NCBI GenBank assembly: GCA_963575745.1
Contig: CAUYUJ010016715.1
Span: forward strand, 746,429-810,428
Source of the DNA: Prorocentrum cordatum
Lineage: Eukaryota; Sar; Dinophyceae; Prorocentrales; Prorocentraceae
Reading direction: 5' to 3'
DNA length: 64,000 nt
Each line of letters opens with the position of its first letter. Positions within the stretch are counted from its first letter, which is position 1. The translations under genes and the position numbers were made by a program. This document shows, piece by piece, positions 9,571 through 19,855 of the stretch. The notes below the pieces were generated by a model. That model made no database searches. It saw only the letters and a list, made by a program, of their open reading frames with translations, and had not been told where the DNA came from.

Positions 9571-11644
9571 TTACCCCCTTACGTGTTGCAAAAACGCACA
9601 AACAGTAGCAAACCATAACTGCCTCTCAAACACATATCTACGATGTTTGGTACGCGCCCTGACGGTCCTATCAGCCATCTCTCGCAGCTGATGATGTTTG
9701 GGCCTCCACGGGCCCAGGCTGTCCAAAGTGCACCACATCTTGCTCGCAACGACGACGCGGGATTTAAATTCACGAATCTTGTCATCTGTAAACGACCAGC
9801 GATTCTGACGGATAAGCGCGAGGATTGAAACCAATGCCGCACCAATAGTCGTCACAGTGTTGAGTAAAGCGGGCCTGAGATTATTCCCGCACTTGATTAG
9901 GATGTGTTGCACGACGCACTCTAAGAATAGATTGGACTCCGCTGCGTGGAGGCCGAGATCCGATCCTGGACCGTTGTACATCGAGGCGCTCAAATCCTGA
10001 ACTTGGTTCGGAATGCGCCCCGCAGAACCTTGGGTGTCATGCCACTGAAACAACTCAGCCCGAACTTAAATGAAACTGCCATGGACAATGGCCTCGTGGC
10101 CGCCGCCGCCATCGTTCCCATTGAAGGCGTTTGTCACAAATAGCTCATACAGGACAGCCGAGATGAACCATTGGAAAATACCCAACGACAAGCAATGCAT
10201 CCAGTCTGGCACAAGTGTGCGCTCGATCGACATACCAGTCGAAGCTGAGAACACAGGGTTCCTGCGTCGAACCCGTCTCGTTGTCGCGCCTCCAGAATCG
10301 AACTTGGACAGGGCACTCGCTACGTTCCAACGCAGAAATGTCTTGCCTGCGCTGCGTTGGCTCGACACGGTCATTCTCGCGAAGTCCCAGTTCATACACG
10401 TCGGATTGCAAGCGCCGGCCTAATGATCCTTTTTTCCGTTTGTTAAAATACAAACGCCCCCGAACAACATTGAATATGTCCGGGGTGATCGCAACGTCCG
10501 TCTCGCACAGTCCACAAGCATGTTCGCACTGATCGCGCGCCTTCTTTGGCCACGCAACCAGTTGATCAAAACGATCGACGCCCTTCCAATCAGGCGGCCA
10601 CCACGTATCTGTCGTGCACCAGCACAACGGGCGCGGATTAAGACGTGCACTGCCCGTTGGAAGGCCTAGCGTCGAGAACTCACCCATGTCAACTTTTGTA
10701 AACAGTGCGGCAACTTTGAAACCCATAGGCTGGCCTGCCTTCATATTCAGAAACAAATCGCCCCTGCGAAAAGGCGATAGGTCGCGGCGTGCCGTCGGAT
10801 AAGTTCCTTTCGACATTGCTTCCAACACCCGCGCCGTGAAGCTCCAGACGGGGTAAAGGCTGCAGTGCCCCCTACAGCCGCACTTGCACATTTCTGAGGC
10901 CCGGAGGCACACAACTAGAAATCTGAAGCCGCTCAAGATATTGCATAGCCACACGCCAAGAACTGAATCCGTACGCTCGAACGGAACTTTGTCCAGATAC
11001 ATACCGAATGGCAAAACGCATTCGCCGCGCGATGCCCCCTGGACAGCAGGGCGCGACGCATAAGCTGCTGGTAGCCGCCCCTCCGCCAGCGCAATAGCAA
11101 CGCCCGCCTTCGCTTTGGAAGCGTTCGAGCCAAATTCCTCGACAACTAAATCGATAGGATTGAGCGCTGGGACCTCCATGGCACAGCGAGTGGCGTCAGA
11201 ACGGCGATGTGCAGGCACAGTAATGCTGTAGAAACTCCTGTGTATGTTGTCGCCCTTCGGCAACGCAACCCTGTCGAAGTGAGAGGAATATGATCCAGAC
11301 TGCTTGCCTGGGGGCCAGGCCAGCTTGGTGGCCATGTCAGATGCGCCAGCTCGAGATGCCCAAAATGACAATATGCAAGCTTGGGTGGCATTGATCTGCC
11401 CATCCAGTTTCAACTGTATGATGTAGTCGCTGAGCTCTCTCGCAGCTGCTTCTGCATCCATTGATTTGTAATTGTCCTCAGCGTCGCTGTCGCTACATGC
11501 GATTCCGCCAGGCGGAGGTGCCCACGCTGGCAGGGATCGCTCCCGCGCGTGCGACATGCTGCCAGGGGCCAAGACCTTGCGCCGGTGGCGTGAGCCAAAC
11601 CTGTTACGGATAATGTCATGATGTTTGACGCGGATTTCGTGCAT
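9571..11644 (-). pseudogene. Decayed transposase-like ORF, multicopy dinoflagellate family
   Basis: Two frames join into one protein-like sequence of about 690 residues. The N-terminal frame (11,644 to about 10,275) carries a YLDKVPFERTDSVLG stretch and the Cys cluster CKCGCRGHC (residues 253-261, near 10,888), then ELGLRENDRVEP. After a frameshift near 10,275 the protein continues with RRNPVFSASTG, then VPDWMHCLSLGIF (near 10,206) and, past an in-frame TAA at 10,066, WRPKHHQL (near 9,680). The D-x-M-H-x4-LG motif resembles the first acidic motif of CACTA/Plavaka-type transposases, and the order of motifs matches a repetitive dinoflagellate family I recall; both are comparisons from memory. 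The 3' end dissolves near 9,600. Frameshift plus nonsense make it a pseudogene. Confidence 0.6.
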
Positions 11645-11734
11645 CTGGTTAACATTGTTTTCCCACGAGGAACCACGCCACTTTCACAGAAACTGCACGT
11701 GTTGGCCGCCGCCCGAGGAGCAAACGAACGGTAG

Positions 11735-11912
11735 GTGCCGTCCTCCTCCTCCTCTTCTTCCTCCTCTTCCTCCTCCTCTTCTTCCGTCTCTCCCGCTTCC
11801 TCCTCATCATCCCCCCACTCCCACTCATCATCCCCGTCACCTTCCGAGACCTCCTAGCCCCTTCCTCCCCCTCCTCCTCCTTCTCCCCCTCCTCATCCTC
11901 ATTCCTCTCCTT
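11735..11912. repeat. (TCC/TTCC)n pyrimidine tract
   Basis: Pyrimidine-rich tract of TCC, TTC and CCCC on the plus strand directly upstream of the transposase-like pseudogene. Composition only. Confidence 0.8.
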
Positions 11913-13105
11913 TATCCTTGGCATGGGCGGTGTCGGGCGCTGGGCTGTTCGCACGGGTGGCGCAATAATCGACAGCGGGGTGCGGTATTCCTCTTTGTTA
12001 TTCTTATTCGTTTGTTCGTGACACGTTTATTCCAATGGCGTCTTACGTATAGGAGTAAACGGGGCCCAAGCCTGGAGTAAACGGGGCCCCAGGGGGCAAT
12101 CCAACACGAACGGAACGAGCACACCGTCGATTCAACGTACATGAAGGCTTGATGGAGGAATGATCACGGCGGAGGGAGGAGGAGGGAGTTCGGTGATGCG
12201 GACGGGGAGGAGGAGGACTGGAGGAAAACCAGGATGCTTCAGCGCTTCTGCAATACACCCTCCCGTCTCAAGTGCCCTCCTCATAAGTACTTTCAGGTAT
12301 TCATTTCCGTCGCGGGAAGCATGATAAGACGAATGGGGAAGGGGGGCCTCGGGAGGATGGGGAGTTGCCACGAGAAGGAACGAGGCATATGAGGAAGACG
12401 AGCAGGATGTAGGCGGGATGGTCAGGAGAGCTGGAGTGGGGTGACGGTGGAGGGAAGATGAGGGTAAGGAGGGGGCGGAGGGTGAGGAAAAGGAGGCTAA
12501 AGAAGCGCCGTGCACTTCGCCTCATCCCGCTCTGTGCCACTGCCACATCCACGCAGCGAGCGTGGATTGTTGTCAAACTTTTTCCTTCAGGCACATGGCG
12601 GAATCTGTATATACGTAGCGCTGTACCTCCAGATTCAAGCCCAAGACGCTAGACACTTCAGTGCGGCCTTGCTGGAAGCATCCCCCCGCAGCACTCGTCG
12701 TGCGACCATCCCAACGTCGCTGACTTACAAGATCGATCCCAAACTGAGTGTGCAACACGTTTGAATCTCAGGAGTTGACCAACAACAGGCCGACACAGAA
12801 AATCATGCAGATTCAGATTCTTTCAGATTCATTCAGATTCAGATCCAGATTCATAATGTCGAGCTTCCCTGTGACATTCGACACAAATCAAGGTTGTTTC
12901 AGATTCATGCTGATTCAGATTCATGGAAGTTCATGTAAATTCATTTTGGTAAACGGTTCTGGATTTGTGATCGGGCTGATGTTTCAGCGCTTTTGTTGCG
13001 CATTGCATTTTTATCTGATGTATTCTGTGAATTCCTAAGTTGTGTTGGTCGGTCGCAGCACCCACTCTTTGGCGACAAGCACCCGACAGCAAAAGCCAGC
13101 GTCAC
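11913..13105. other. No gene; two small repeats
   Basis: A GGAGTAAACGGGGCCC word occurs twice (near 12,051 and 12,075). From about 12,790 to 12,950 the hexamer CAGATT recurs about ten times in AGATTC contexts. I see no coding-like frame; this is also the 3' flank of the retropseudogene that ends at 13,106 and shows no poly(A) remnant. Confidence 0.5.
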
Positions 13106-14619
13106 TCACGCCTGAGACTCATCGTCGCGCTTGAGCCTCGCCGTGTGCATGTCCTTGGGGATCCCAACCTCGTTGGGCAGCGCGCGAATGGCAGACTCCA
13201 TCTCGCCCTTCCTCTGGAGCTCGACCTCGATGGTGGCGGAGTCGTACTTCTTGGCAAGGGTCTTGAAGAAGTCGTCGTCAAGGGTGAAGTCGTTCCAGAA
13301 GGAGCTCATCGCCTTCTTCTTCTCGAGCGCGTCTCGCGAGTCTCTCACTTGCTTGAGCTGGAACTCGTCGTTCGCCCACTGCCACTTGGGCTGCGAAGCC
13401 ACGGCGATCAGCAGGTCGGAGCACGCGCTCGATGCCTACGAGAGCTTCGCCCTCGTCATCTTGAGCTTCTTGAGCGTCTCCTGCAGCTTGGCAGCAGCGA
13501 CGTCGCCTGGGTTCTCCTCTCCGTCTGCGTCGGCCGCTTGCTGCGCCGCCTTCGCAGCCTTCCTAGTCGCAGGAGCTCCTCCACTATGGCCCCTCTTGCC
13601 CGATGCCTTGGCCTTGGCCTTGGCGACGCCCGTTGCCACCTCAGCTTCGACGGCCGAATCCGCAGCCCGCGCGGTCTTACCTCCGCCCGGCATGCCCGAG
13701 ATGTTCGCTACCTCAGCCTTGATGGCGCTCAAAGAGGTTGTCGGCCGCTCGGGGTGAGCGGCAAGGGCCTGCTCGCTGGCGCCCTTGCGGCCGGGGTCGG
13801 AACTGATGATCTTCTCAGTCCACTTCCGGGCGAATGTCTGCCTGTACTTCTTTCTGGCGTAGAGAAACTCGATACGCTTCGTCCAAGTGTCGAAGCTCAG
13901 GAAGGAACTGCACTTGATGCCCTTCCCGAGCTTGTAGCGGCGAACCCACTCGGCCACGTAGTTCCGAGTAGCCACCATCGCAGGGGCGTCGCCCCCTTCT
14001 TCTCTCGCGATGCAAAAGAAGGGCAGGAACTGGCCGTCCATGATGTCCTCTTCGGTAAGGCCCTTGCTCTCAGTCTTCTCCTTGACCAACTGCTGCAGCT
14101 TCGCCTTCGCCCAGTCCAGGCGGAACTTCGCCTGGGCAGTCCGCCCTTGCGATTTGAGTTTAGCTTAGTCGTCGGCCATCATTTTGTTGCGTTTCTTCTC
14201 CGTACTCCACTGGGAGCCAATCCTGCTTCTCAAATCGAACCCCTTCTCCTCGATGCTCATCTTGAACATCTGGATGAGGCCGTCGTCCTCGCCCTCGCCG
14301 CCCCCGTCAGCACCGTCGTCGTCGCCGACAAGGTCCCTCATGATCTCGGCGTACTCGTCGTTCTCCTCAGCTGGCTTTTGCCCGCGAGGGTCGTGCACGA
14401 GGCCCTGGTGTCGGACTCAGGCCCGCTGGTTGTAGGCGGGATGTGTGAAGTGGCCCCCGTCGGGGTGCTCGACGCGGCCCCTGGGTCATCCAGCTCCCCA
14501 ACACCGATCTGACTATCGTCCGCAGTCAACCTATGTTGCTCGCCCTGCACTTTGAGAAACTCGACGATCTCTTCGACGCTGCTGAAGCTGCACGCAGGCG
14601 CGGGTACCTCAGCCGCCAT
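13106..14619 (-). pseudogene. SL-tagged processed pseudogene, unknown protein
   Basis: An intronless coding sequence starts at ATG 14,619, about 58 bases after a spliced-leader relic, and ends at 13,106. It carries three lesions: a frameshift near 14,400 (the frame moves to one reading HDPRGQKPAEENDEYAEIM), an in-frame TAA at 14,165, and an in-frame TAG at 13,436. Coding quality continues across each break, for example LKSQGRTAQAKFRLDWAKAK after the TAA and SQPKWQWANDEFQLKQVRD after the TAG. The encoded protein was about 500 residues, acidic near the N-terminus and Lys/Ala-rich in the middle, with no domain I can name. The style resembles the intact retrocopy next to it, but they are not obvious duplicates. 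Lack of introns, the SL relic and the lesions together indicate a processed retropseudogene. Confidence 0.75.
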
Positions 14620-14677
14620 AGGCTAGAGAGTTGTTGAGCACGGTTGGAGTCGCGCCGAGCTGCGAACCCGAGTGCCT

Positions 14678-14700
14678 CCTTGGAGCCAAAACGGCTACGT
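14678..14700 (-). other. Relict dinoflagellate spliced leader (1)
   Basis: Read on the minus strand, this matches the 22-nt dinoflagellate spliced leader at 19 of 21 positions with one inserted C: ACGTAGCC, G, TTTTGGCTC, C, AAG. It sits 58 bases upstream of the ATG of the 13.1-14.6 kb pseudogene and in the same orientation. A genomic leader joined to a coding sequence is the known signature of a trans-spliced mRNA that was reverse-transcribed and reinserted. Confidence 0.8.
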
Positions 14701-14789
14701 TGCACGACCAAATTTACAACCAATCCAGCAGTGATGAACAACCGAACGCATGGAGCGTTTAAGCCAACCAATCTAAAGCTACCCCACCC

Positions 14790-14950
14790 ACCCTGAGGAG
14801 GAGGAGGGAGGGAGAAGGAGGAGGAGGAGGAGGATCAGGAGGAGGAGGAGGATCAGGAGGAGGAGGAGGAGGAGGAGGAGGAGGGAGGAGGCTCAAGAGG
14901 GGCCCTAAGGAGCTCCCAAGAGGGCATCCAAGAGGGCCTCCAAGAGTGAT
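14790..14950. repeat. (GGA)n tract followed by CCAAGAGG repeats
   Basis: About 100 bases of GGA and AGG with GATC interruptions, then about 60 bases of CCCAAGAGGGC, ATCCAAGAGGGC and CTCCAAGAG, the same degenerate family seen at 1.1-1.4 and 2.2-2.7 kb. Confidence 0.75.
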
Positions 14951-14959
14951 GTTTTAATG

Positions 14960-15265
14960 CGATGGTGATTGCCATGGTGATGGTGATGGTGATTATCACT
15001 GTTGGGTCACATTGACACAGGTGATGGTGATAGTGATGATGGTGGTGACGATACGGGTGGCGATGACGATAACGATGAGGAGGAGGAGGATGACGACGAT
15101 GACGACGATGACGATGCTGATGATGATGATGATGCTGATGATGATGGTGATGATTGAGATGCTGATGATGATGATGATGATGGTGATGGTGGTGATGCTG
15201 ATGATGATGATGATGGTAGTGACGTCGATGATGACGGTAACGATGGCGATGATGCCGATGATGTG
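14960..15265. repeat. (GAT/GGT)n imperfect trinucleotide repeat
   Basis: Long run of GATGAT, GGTGAT and GACGAC triplets with occasional single-base slips, so all three frames are partly open. From 15,266 to 15,477 nothing is recognisable. Confidence 0.85.
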
Positions 15266-15477
15266 TTGTTTTCCTTGCGTTGGGCTACCCTCGTATGCTC
15301 TGGAAACGGATCGTCGGCCAGCGAATGCACTCCCCTGCGAGTAGGGGCTAGCCGGTTGATCGCACGTGCTCCACATTGTTTGGGATCCCTGGTGTTTCTG
15401 TGTTGAGGCGTGGTCGGACCTTACTGTGGAGCGCGTCTGGCGATGCGTGGCCCAAGACCTTCGGAGCTCCAGAATTA

Positions 15478-16950
15478 TTACCTCATGGAGTCTAGATCGA
15501 ACTCCACATCGATGGCCTCCTCAGGCCACATGGGCAGGCTCGCAGGCTCGGGTTCTTTGACAGGCGGGCGAGAAGATTGCACCGAAACAGGAAACGGCTG
15601 GGCCTTGCTCGCCCCGCCTGGGGCCCTCACGTCCGGAGCAGAATGAGCCCCGTGCACCTCCGTATTCCCGAGCTTTCTGGGCGTAGTCTGCACCGCAGGC
15701 GTCTTCTTCTTCGGCGTGGCTGTTCCACTCAGCGAGTTCACGTACTCCTCAGCGCGCAAGTCGCGAAGCTTCTTGGCACTGTCGGGGCCCATTCCGCCTG
15801 CCAAGGCCTCGGCGCACTGCATGGCGACATCCTGAGCAGCCTTCTTCGCAGCATCGATGTCGAACCCTGGCTTGATGAAGCTGTGGGCGAGGACCTGGAG
15901 CTTCTGCGCGCGCTTCTTCTTCTCGTCCTTCCACGCGCAATGGAATGCGAGGAACACCAGCTTCTTTGGTGGCTCCTCTGCCTCGTCGTCCTTCTTCTTG
16001 GCGGTGATCTCGGTCTTCATCACTTCGTAGCTGGACTGGTCCTTGCAGTAGGCCGCGTGCAGGACACCAGTCTTCTTCGTCGACTTGGCCAGGATCTCCT
16101 TCAGCTCCTCTGGCGCGACGCGCTCGCAAACCCTGACGGACGAGTCGTGCTTGAAGGTGGCCTTGGCAACTGCGTCGCCTGGTTCAGGAACGATCCACTC
16201 GCCCCAGACCTTGACGTGCTTCTTCGAGCTCTCGCCCTGCTTCTCCACGTAGGGCAGGCGGGTCTCTTCGTCGAAGTCGCAGCGCTCCTCACGATGACCA
16301 TCTGCAGGAACCTCTGCATGACCATCTGCAGGAACCTCTGCATGACCATCTGCAGGAACCTCAGATGGAGCAGCACTGCCCGAGCCACGGCAGCCACGGA
16401 GGCACTGGCCTTGGATAGGAGGACTGTCTAGGCTACTTGGCACCTCCTGAACGGAATCGCTGCCCTGGTCTTCGCCGTCGTCTCCTTCGGGCTGGTCTTC
16501 CGTCGCAGCGCCGACGAGGAGGCCGCTGTCGTCGCCCTGCGACGCACCACCGCCGTCGTTGCCACCCTTGCTGTTCGCGACCAGGTCCGTCGCCCACTGG
16601 CTCCGCTTGCGAACCGACGCTTGGAAGTGCGATGCCATCGTGCGAATGCGCTTCGAAACTGTCATCGCCCACTCCTCCTTGTGCTCGTCCTGCAGCTTCG
16701 GATCCCACGACTGGTTCTTCAGCTCGAACACCTTGACCAATGCCTCCTGCATGAAGCGTTGCGAAAACTGCAAGTTATTCTGCAACTCTCCCAGGTCGTT
16801 CAACAAGTCTTTGTGTGCTTCGATCTTCTCGCGGTCAATGGACTCCTTGATCTTCTCGCCGCGCTGCGCGAACTGGCACCCCGTCGCGCGCTTGAGCAGT
16901 GCATCGGCAAGATCCGAAAGGTCGCCGTCGAAAGAAGAATTGGGCGGCAT
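15478..16950 (-). CDS. SL-tagged intact retrogene, unknown protein
   Basis: Uninterrupted frame of 490 codons from ATG 16,950 to TAG 15,478. The start is chosen because it is the first ATG after the spliced-leader relic at 17,001-17,022, leaving a 5' leader of about 50 bases; the same frame is also open into the relic. The protein is hydrophilic and mostly helical: an N-terminal region with DLLNDLGELQNNLQFSQRFM, a basic stretch KRIRTMASHFQASVRKRS, an acidic Gly/Asp-rich linker, three tandem copies of EVPADGHA (residues about 196-219), then a Lys-rich region with KVWGEWIVPEPGD and KKLVFLAFHCAWKDEKKKRAQ. No signal peptide, membrane segment or known domain is seen. It may be functional, as no lesion is visible. 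Function unknown. Confidence 0.75.
   Translation of the reverse strand: MPPNSSFDGDLSDLADALLKRATGCQFAQRGEKIKESIDREKIEAHKDLLNDLGELQNNLQFSQRFMQEALVKVFELKNQSWDPKLQDEHKEEWAMTVSKRIRTMASHFQASVRKRSQWATDLVANSKGGNDGGGASQGDDSGLLVGAATEDQPEGDDGEDQGSDSVQEVPSSLDSPPIQGQCLRGCRGSGSAAPSEVPADGHAEVPADGHAEVPADGHREERCDFDEETRLPYVEKQGESSKKHVKVWGEWIVPEPGDAVAKATFKHDSSVRVCERVAPEELKEILAKSTKKTGVLHAAYCKDQSSYEVMKTEITAKKKDDEAEEPPKKLVFLAFHCAWKDEKKKRAQKLQVLAHSFIKPGFDIDAAKKAAQDVAMQCAEALAGGMGPDSAKKLRDLRAEEYVNSLSGTATPKKKTPAVQTTPRKLGNTEVHGAHSAPDVRAPGGASKAQPFPVSVQSSRPPVKEPEPASLPMWPEEAIDVEFDLDSMR
16294..16365. repeat. In-frame 24-bp tandem repeat, three copies
   Basis: Units start at 16294, 16318 and 16342 and encode EVPADGHA on the minus strand. 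Copies are almost identical, so the expansion is recent; 24 bases keeps the frame. Confidence 0.9.
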
Positions 16951-17000
16951 GGCCCCGCTGCAAACAGCAGAGAGGGGGTCGCTCGTGCGCCCCTCAAACG

Positions 17001-17022
17001 TTTGAGCCAAAATGGGCTATGG
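17001..17022 (-). other. Relict dinoflagellate spliced leader (2)
   Basis: On the minus strand the sequence is CCATAGCC, an extra C, then ATTTTGGCTCAAA: 19 of 21 positions of the spliced leader with one insertion. It lies 50 bases before the ATG of the intact retrogene and in the same orientation. Confidence 0.85.
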
Positions 17023-17135
17023 AGAGACGCAAACGACGTCAACGGCGACTCGGGACAAGACGCCGAACCCCCAGACGCCCAAGAACGCCTCGCACCCCCT
17101 CCTGAAGCCCGTGGAAGGGGATCGGTAGCTGGGGG

Positions 17136-17355
17136 GAGGGGGGGGGGGGGGGGGCGCCTTCGATCTCTTTGACCAGCGCCTGCCTGAGGGCGGCCGCCAG
17201 CAGGGGGAGGAGGAGGAGGGGGAGGGGGAGGAGGAGGAGGAGGAGGAGGAGGAGGAGGAGGAGGAGGAGTGGAGGAGGAGTGGGAAAAAGGAAGAGGAGG
17301 AGGAGCTGCGGCCGCAGGAGGAGGACGAGGAGGAGGAGGAGGAGGAGGAGGAGGG
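17136..17355. repeat. G run and (GGA)n purine tract
   Basis: A G-rich run near 17,136-17,152 and then GGA triplets from about 17,200 to 17,355, interrupted by CTGCGGCCGCAG. Frames with poly-Arg, Gly or Pro are artefacts. Confidence 0.8.
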
Positions 17356-17575
17356 ATAGGAGGATTGGGAGGTCGAACGCGAAACATGCTCAAACAACAA
17401 GGGTTTCATCGAAGCCGTAGACGAGGAGGGGGAGGACTGTGCATAGAAGGAATGGCGGGATGAACGTTATGAGGCGGCGGAGAACCGCGGGGAGAACGAT
17501 CGTATAATGACCCGAGAGGGGAAGGATGGCATGGAGCATTGATATAAATAATACGACTATGACGAGGAGGGGAAG

Positions 17576-17672
17576 TTTTTTTTTTTTTTTGCAAAAGAGA
17601 ACGCTCGGACAACATCATCGACAAACGCACGCCTCGGACGCATATAATGCGTCCTGTCCCAAGACGCATTTT
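17576..17672. repeat. T15 run and ACGCAT palindrome cluster
   Basis: A run of 15 T (17,576-17,590) is followed by GGACGCATATAATGCGTCC, an imperfect palindrome at 17,636-17,654, then another GACGCATTTTTTGC word. It resembles the GACGCAAAA hairpin at 8,126. Possibly the end of a small mobile element; unproven. Confidence 0.4.
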
Positions 17673-17687
17673 TTGCAACGAAACAAC

Positions 17688-17779
17688 CTCAGGGTCGTCC
17701 TCCTCGTGGATGATGAGCTTCTCCAGCGCCGCCTCCGCCAACTGCGCCCCGGGCCCCTCCGCCGCCTGCGCTGGATCAC
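17688..17779 (-). CDS. Candidate small internal exon
   Basis: Minus-strand sequence between an AG|G acceptor (17,780-17,781) and a GAG|GT donor (17,686-17,687). It encodes about 30 residues of ordinary composition ending LEKLIIHEEDDPE, quite unlike the low-complexity surroundings. It could be a downstream exon of the 18.5-19.3 kb gene. Identity unknown. Confidence 0.35.
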
Positions 17780-18487
17780 CTTTGACGGCGTCGATGAATC
17801 ATTACCTCCCTTCCCCGCCGCCATGCCCGTCCGACCGTCCATCTCTCCTGTCTCTCCTCCTCTCGCCGTCCATCCGATCCATCCATCTTCCCAGTTCCCC
17901 CTTCCTTCAGTCTCTCTCCCTCCCTCTCCTGTGTCCATCGCCTCCTTTCGAATCCTCTCTCGCGGAGTCCTGGGCCCTGAGCCCCTCCCTCCTCCTCCTC
18001 GCTATCGTCGCCTCGTCGCCTCTCATCCTCCTGACTCCGACTCCTCCTCGCCCCTCACTCCTCCCCATTTTCCCCGTTCCTCCTCCTCGCCAATCCCCCT
18101 CGCTCCTCGCGCTCCTCGCTCCCCCCCCCCCCTCCTCCATTGCCGTCCCCCGCCGTTCTCTCCGCGCCCTGCCCCCGACGCCCCGACGCCACCAGGGTGG
18201 ATGGCGCCATGGTCTTCGACGCTGCCGAAGGCTGGCGGGGCGGGGGCCCGGGGGCGCGGATGGGCTCGGGCGAGGGGGGGGGGGGGGGGGGGGGGGGGGG
18301 ATGAGGAGGAGCAGAGCAGGGAGCAGGCGAAAGGAAAGAGTGATAAGGGATGAAGAGGAGCAGGAGGCAGGAGGAGCACGGAGGGGGAGGAAGAGGAGGG
18401 AGGGAGGCAGGGAGGATGGGGGGGGGAGAAAGAGAATGGGTGGAGGGCGAGAAAGAGGAGGAGAGCTTGTTGCTTCCCTTTCCAGAC
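17780..18487. other. No gene; pyrimidine-rich tract and G run
   Basis: TCC/CCT-rich on plus from about 17,800 to 18,160, then a run of about 28 G near 18,273-18,300, then GGA-rich sequence to 18,470. On the minus strand this would be intronic if the flanking exons belong together. Confidence 0.5.
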
Positions 18488-18851
18488 CTTCGTCATGGTC
18501 GCCTGGCGCTGCCGCTGCCGCCGCCGCATCCTGCTGCGGCAAGCCAGGGCTGCCCGGGCGCGAGCGCGGCGAGGTTTTCGGCGTTGGCGCGCCGCCGACT
18601 TCGCCGACCGCCGCGGCAGCCGCGGCCTTGATCTCGACCACGGCAGCCACGCTCTCCGCACCGCCCTTCACCAACCTCAGCGCGTGGAGCCTGTTCTTCA
18701 GAATGTCACTGTCGCGGCGGCACATCGCCGCAATCTCTGGCTCGGCCGCGGCTTTCAAGGAGATCTTCGCTTTGGCGATCAAACTCACGATGCTGTCCAG
18801 CTGTTGCTCGCACAACTGGTCGTGGTTCTTCAAGGCGTCCGCGAACTTCAC
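18488..18851 (-). CDS. Candidate exon, helical unknown protein
   Basis: Frame beginning KFADALKNHDQLCEQQLDS and continuing with an Ala/Lys-rich helix and a Pro/Ser linker, up to a possible donor GAAG|GTCTGG at 18,488/18,487. Beyond that the frame becomes poly-Pro and poly-Ser. It is followed upstream by another exon-like frame (18,879-19,323). No domain recognised. Confidence 0.45.
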
Positions 18852-18878
18852 GTCTCTCTAGTGCCAAACTGGCCTGGC

Positions 18879-19323
18879 CTACGCCCGCGCCTGGCCCTGC
18901 GCGCCACTGGCGGCCGCTGCCGCACCATCGCCGCCACCGCCGCCCGCGTCATCCTCGCCAGGAGCAGATCCCGCCGCAGCCTGCTTCTGCTTCTTGGCCT
19001 CGTGAGCTGCCTCATCCTTGTCGCACTCCGACATCATGGTCTGGATGTCTCCGAGCCTCCGCTTGATGTCGCCGACCTGCGAGGCGGACCCCCCATCGGC
19101 GAGGTCGGTGGTTGCTGACGCGAACTGCCCGGCGTAATCCAGCGCCCCGCTCCCGGAAGATTGCCCGCCAGCCTCGCCGAACTGCGCGTTCTCCAGGCGA
19201 TTGATTGCCTTATTGATGTCATCTTCGGTTGCGCTGGCGGACGCCTTGTCGGTCTGCGCCGCGCCTTCGAGCTCGCGGCGAGAATTGCGATCTGTGATCA
19301 GACCCTTCACCTTGACAGCGACC
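18879..19323 (-). CDS. Candidate exon, unknown protein
   Basis: Starts after an AG|G acceptor (minus strand CCTCAG|GGTCGC) at 19,323. It encodes an ordinary hydrophilic sequence, including LITDRNSRRELEGAAQTDKA and GDIKRRLGDIQTMMSECDKD, then turns Gly/Ala-rich. The frame stops at 18,879, where a GT overlaps the stop, leaving open whether this is a splice donor or the true end. The next exon-like frame is only about 30 bases away, too close for a normal intron, so a small indel may separate two parts of one exon. Confidence 0.45.
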
Positions 19324-19855
19324 CTGAGGGGATTGCAATAAGGATTTGAAGTTCCAACACATCTCCTCGATCATCAATCCACCCCCTGCCCCCCCTAAAG
19401 GAGGGGGGAGGGAAGGGAGTGGGCGAGGGAGCAAAAGGAGGCCCTCCTGCCCGAGCAAAGTCAAGGCGAAGGGGAAGTATAGTGCACAGAAGACCGAGGG
19501 AAGGGGGGCGCGAGAGAGCTGGAGCCCCCTGCCTGGCAATCGCCACTTCGAGCCCACCCAGGGGCCGCATTTCAATCCCATCTGAGCAGGAGCAGTCGAG
19601 TCGAATGAGCGAAGATACGAATGCTAACGTGGATTGGTTTCAAAAGAAAAGCCAGCGCGCCGGCGACTGGAAAAAGCCAGCAGGAGCCCGGGGCCCAGGG
19701 TCTAGGGCAAGGGCGGGGGCCGGGGGCCAGGGCGCAAGGCCCAGAGTCCAGAGCTCAAAGAGTGAAACGTCGAAGCAAATTAACTTCCCAAAAAATCCTC
19801 TGAGCCTCCAAGCTTGATCGTTTGATCCCAAGCCCAACAGAACCAGCCTGGCTGG
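19324..19855. other. No gene recognised
   Basis: Contains GGAGGGGGGAGGGAAGGG-type purine stretches near 19,395-19,440 and GGGCCAGGG repeats near 19,690-19,745. No coding-like frame on either strand. Confidence 0.5.

Noticed and set aside
13040-14512. Plus-strand 490-codon ORF opposite the retropseudogene
   Set aside because: The antisense of a high-GC3 coding sequence commonly stays open; the minus strand has the SL relic and protein-like composition.
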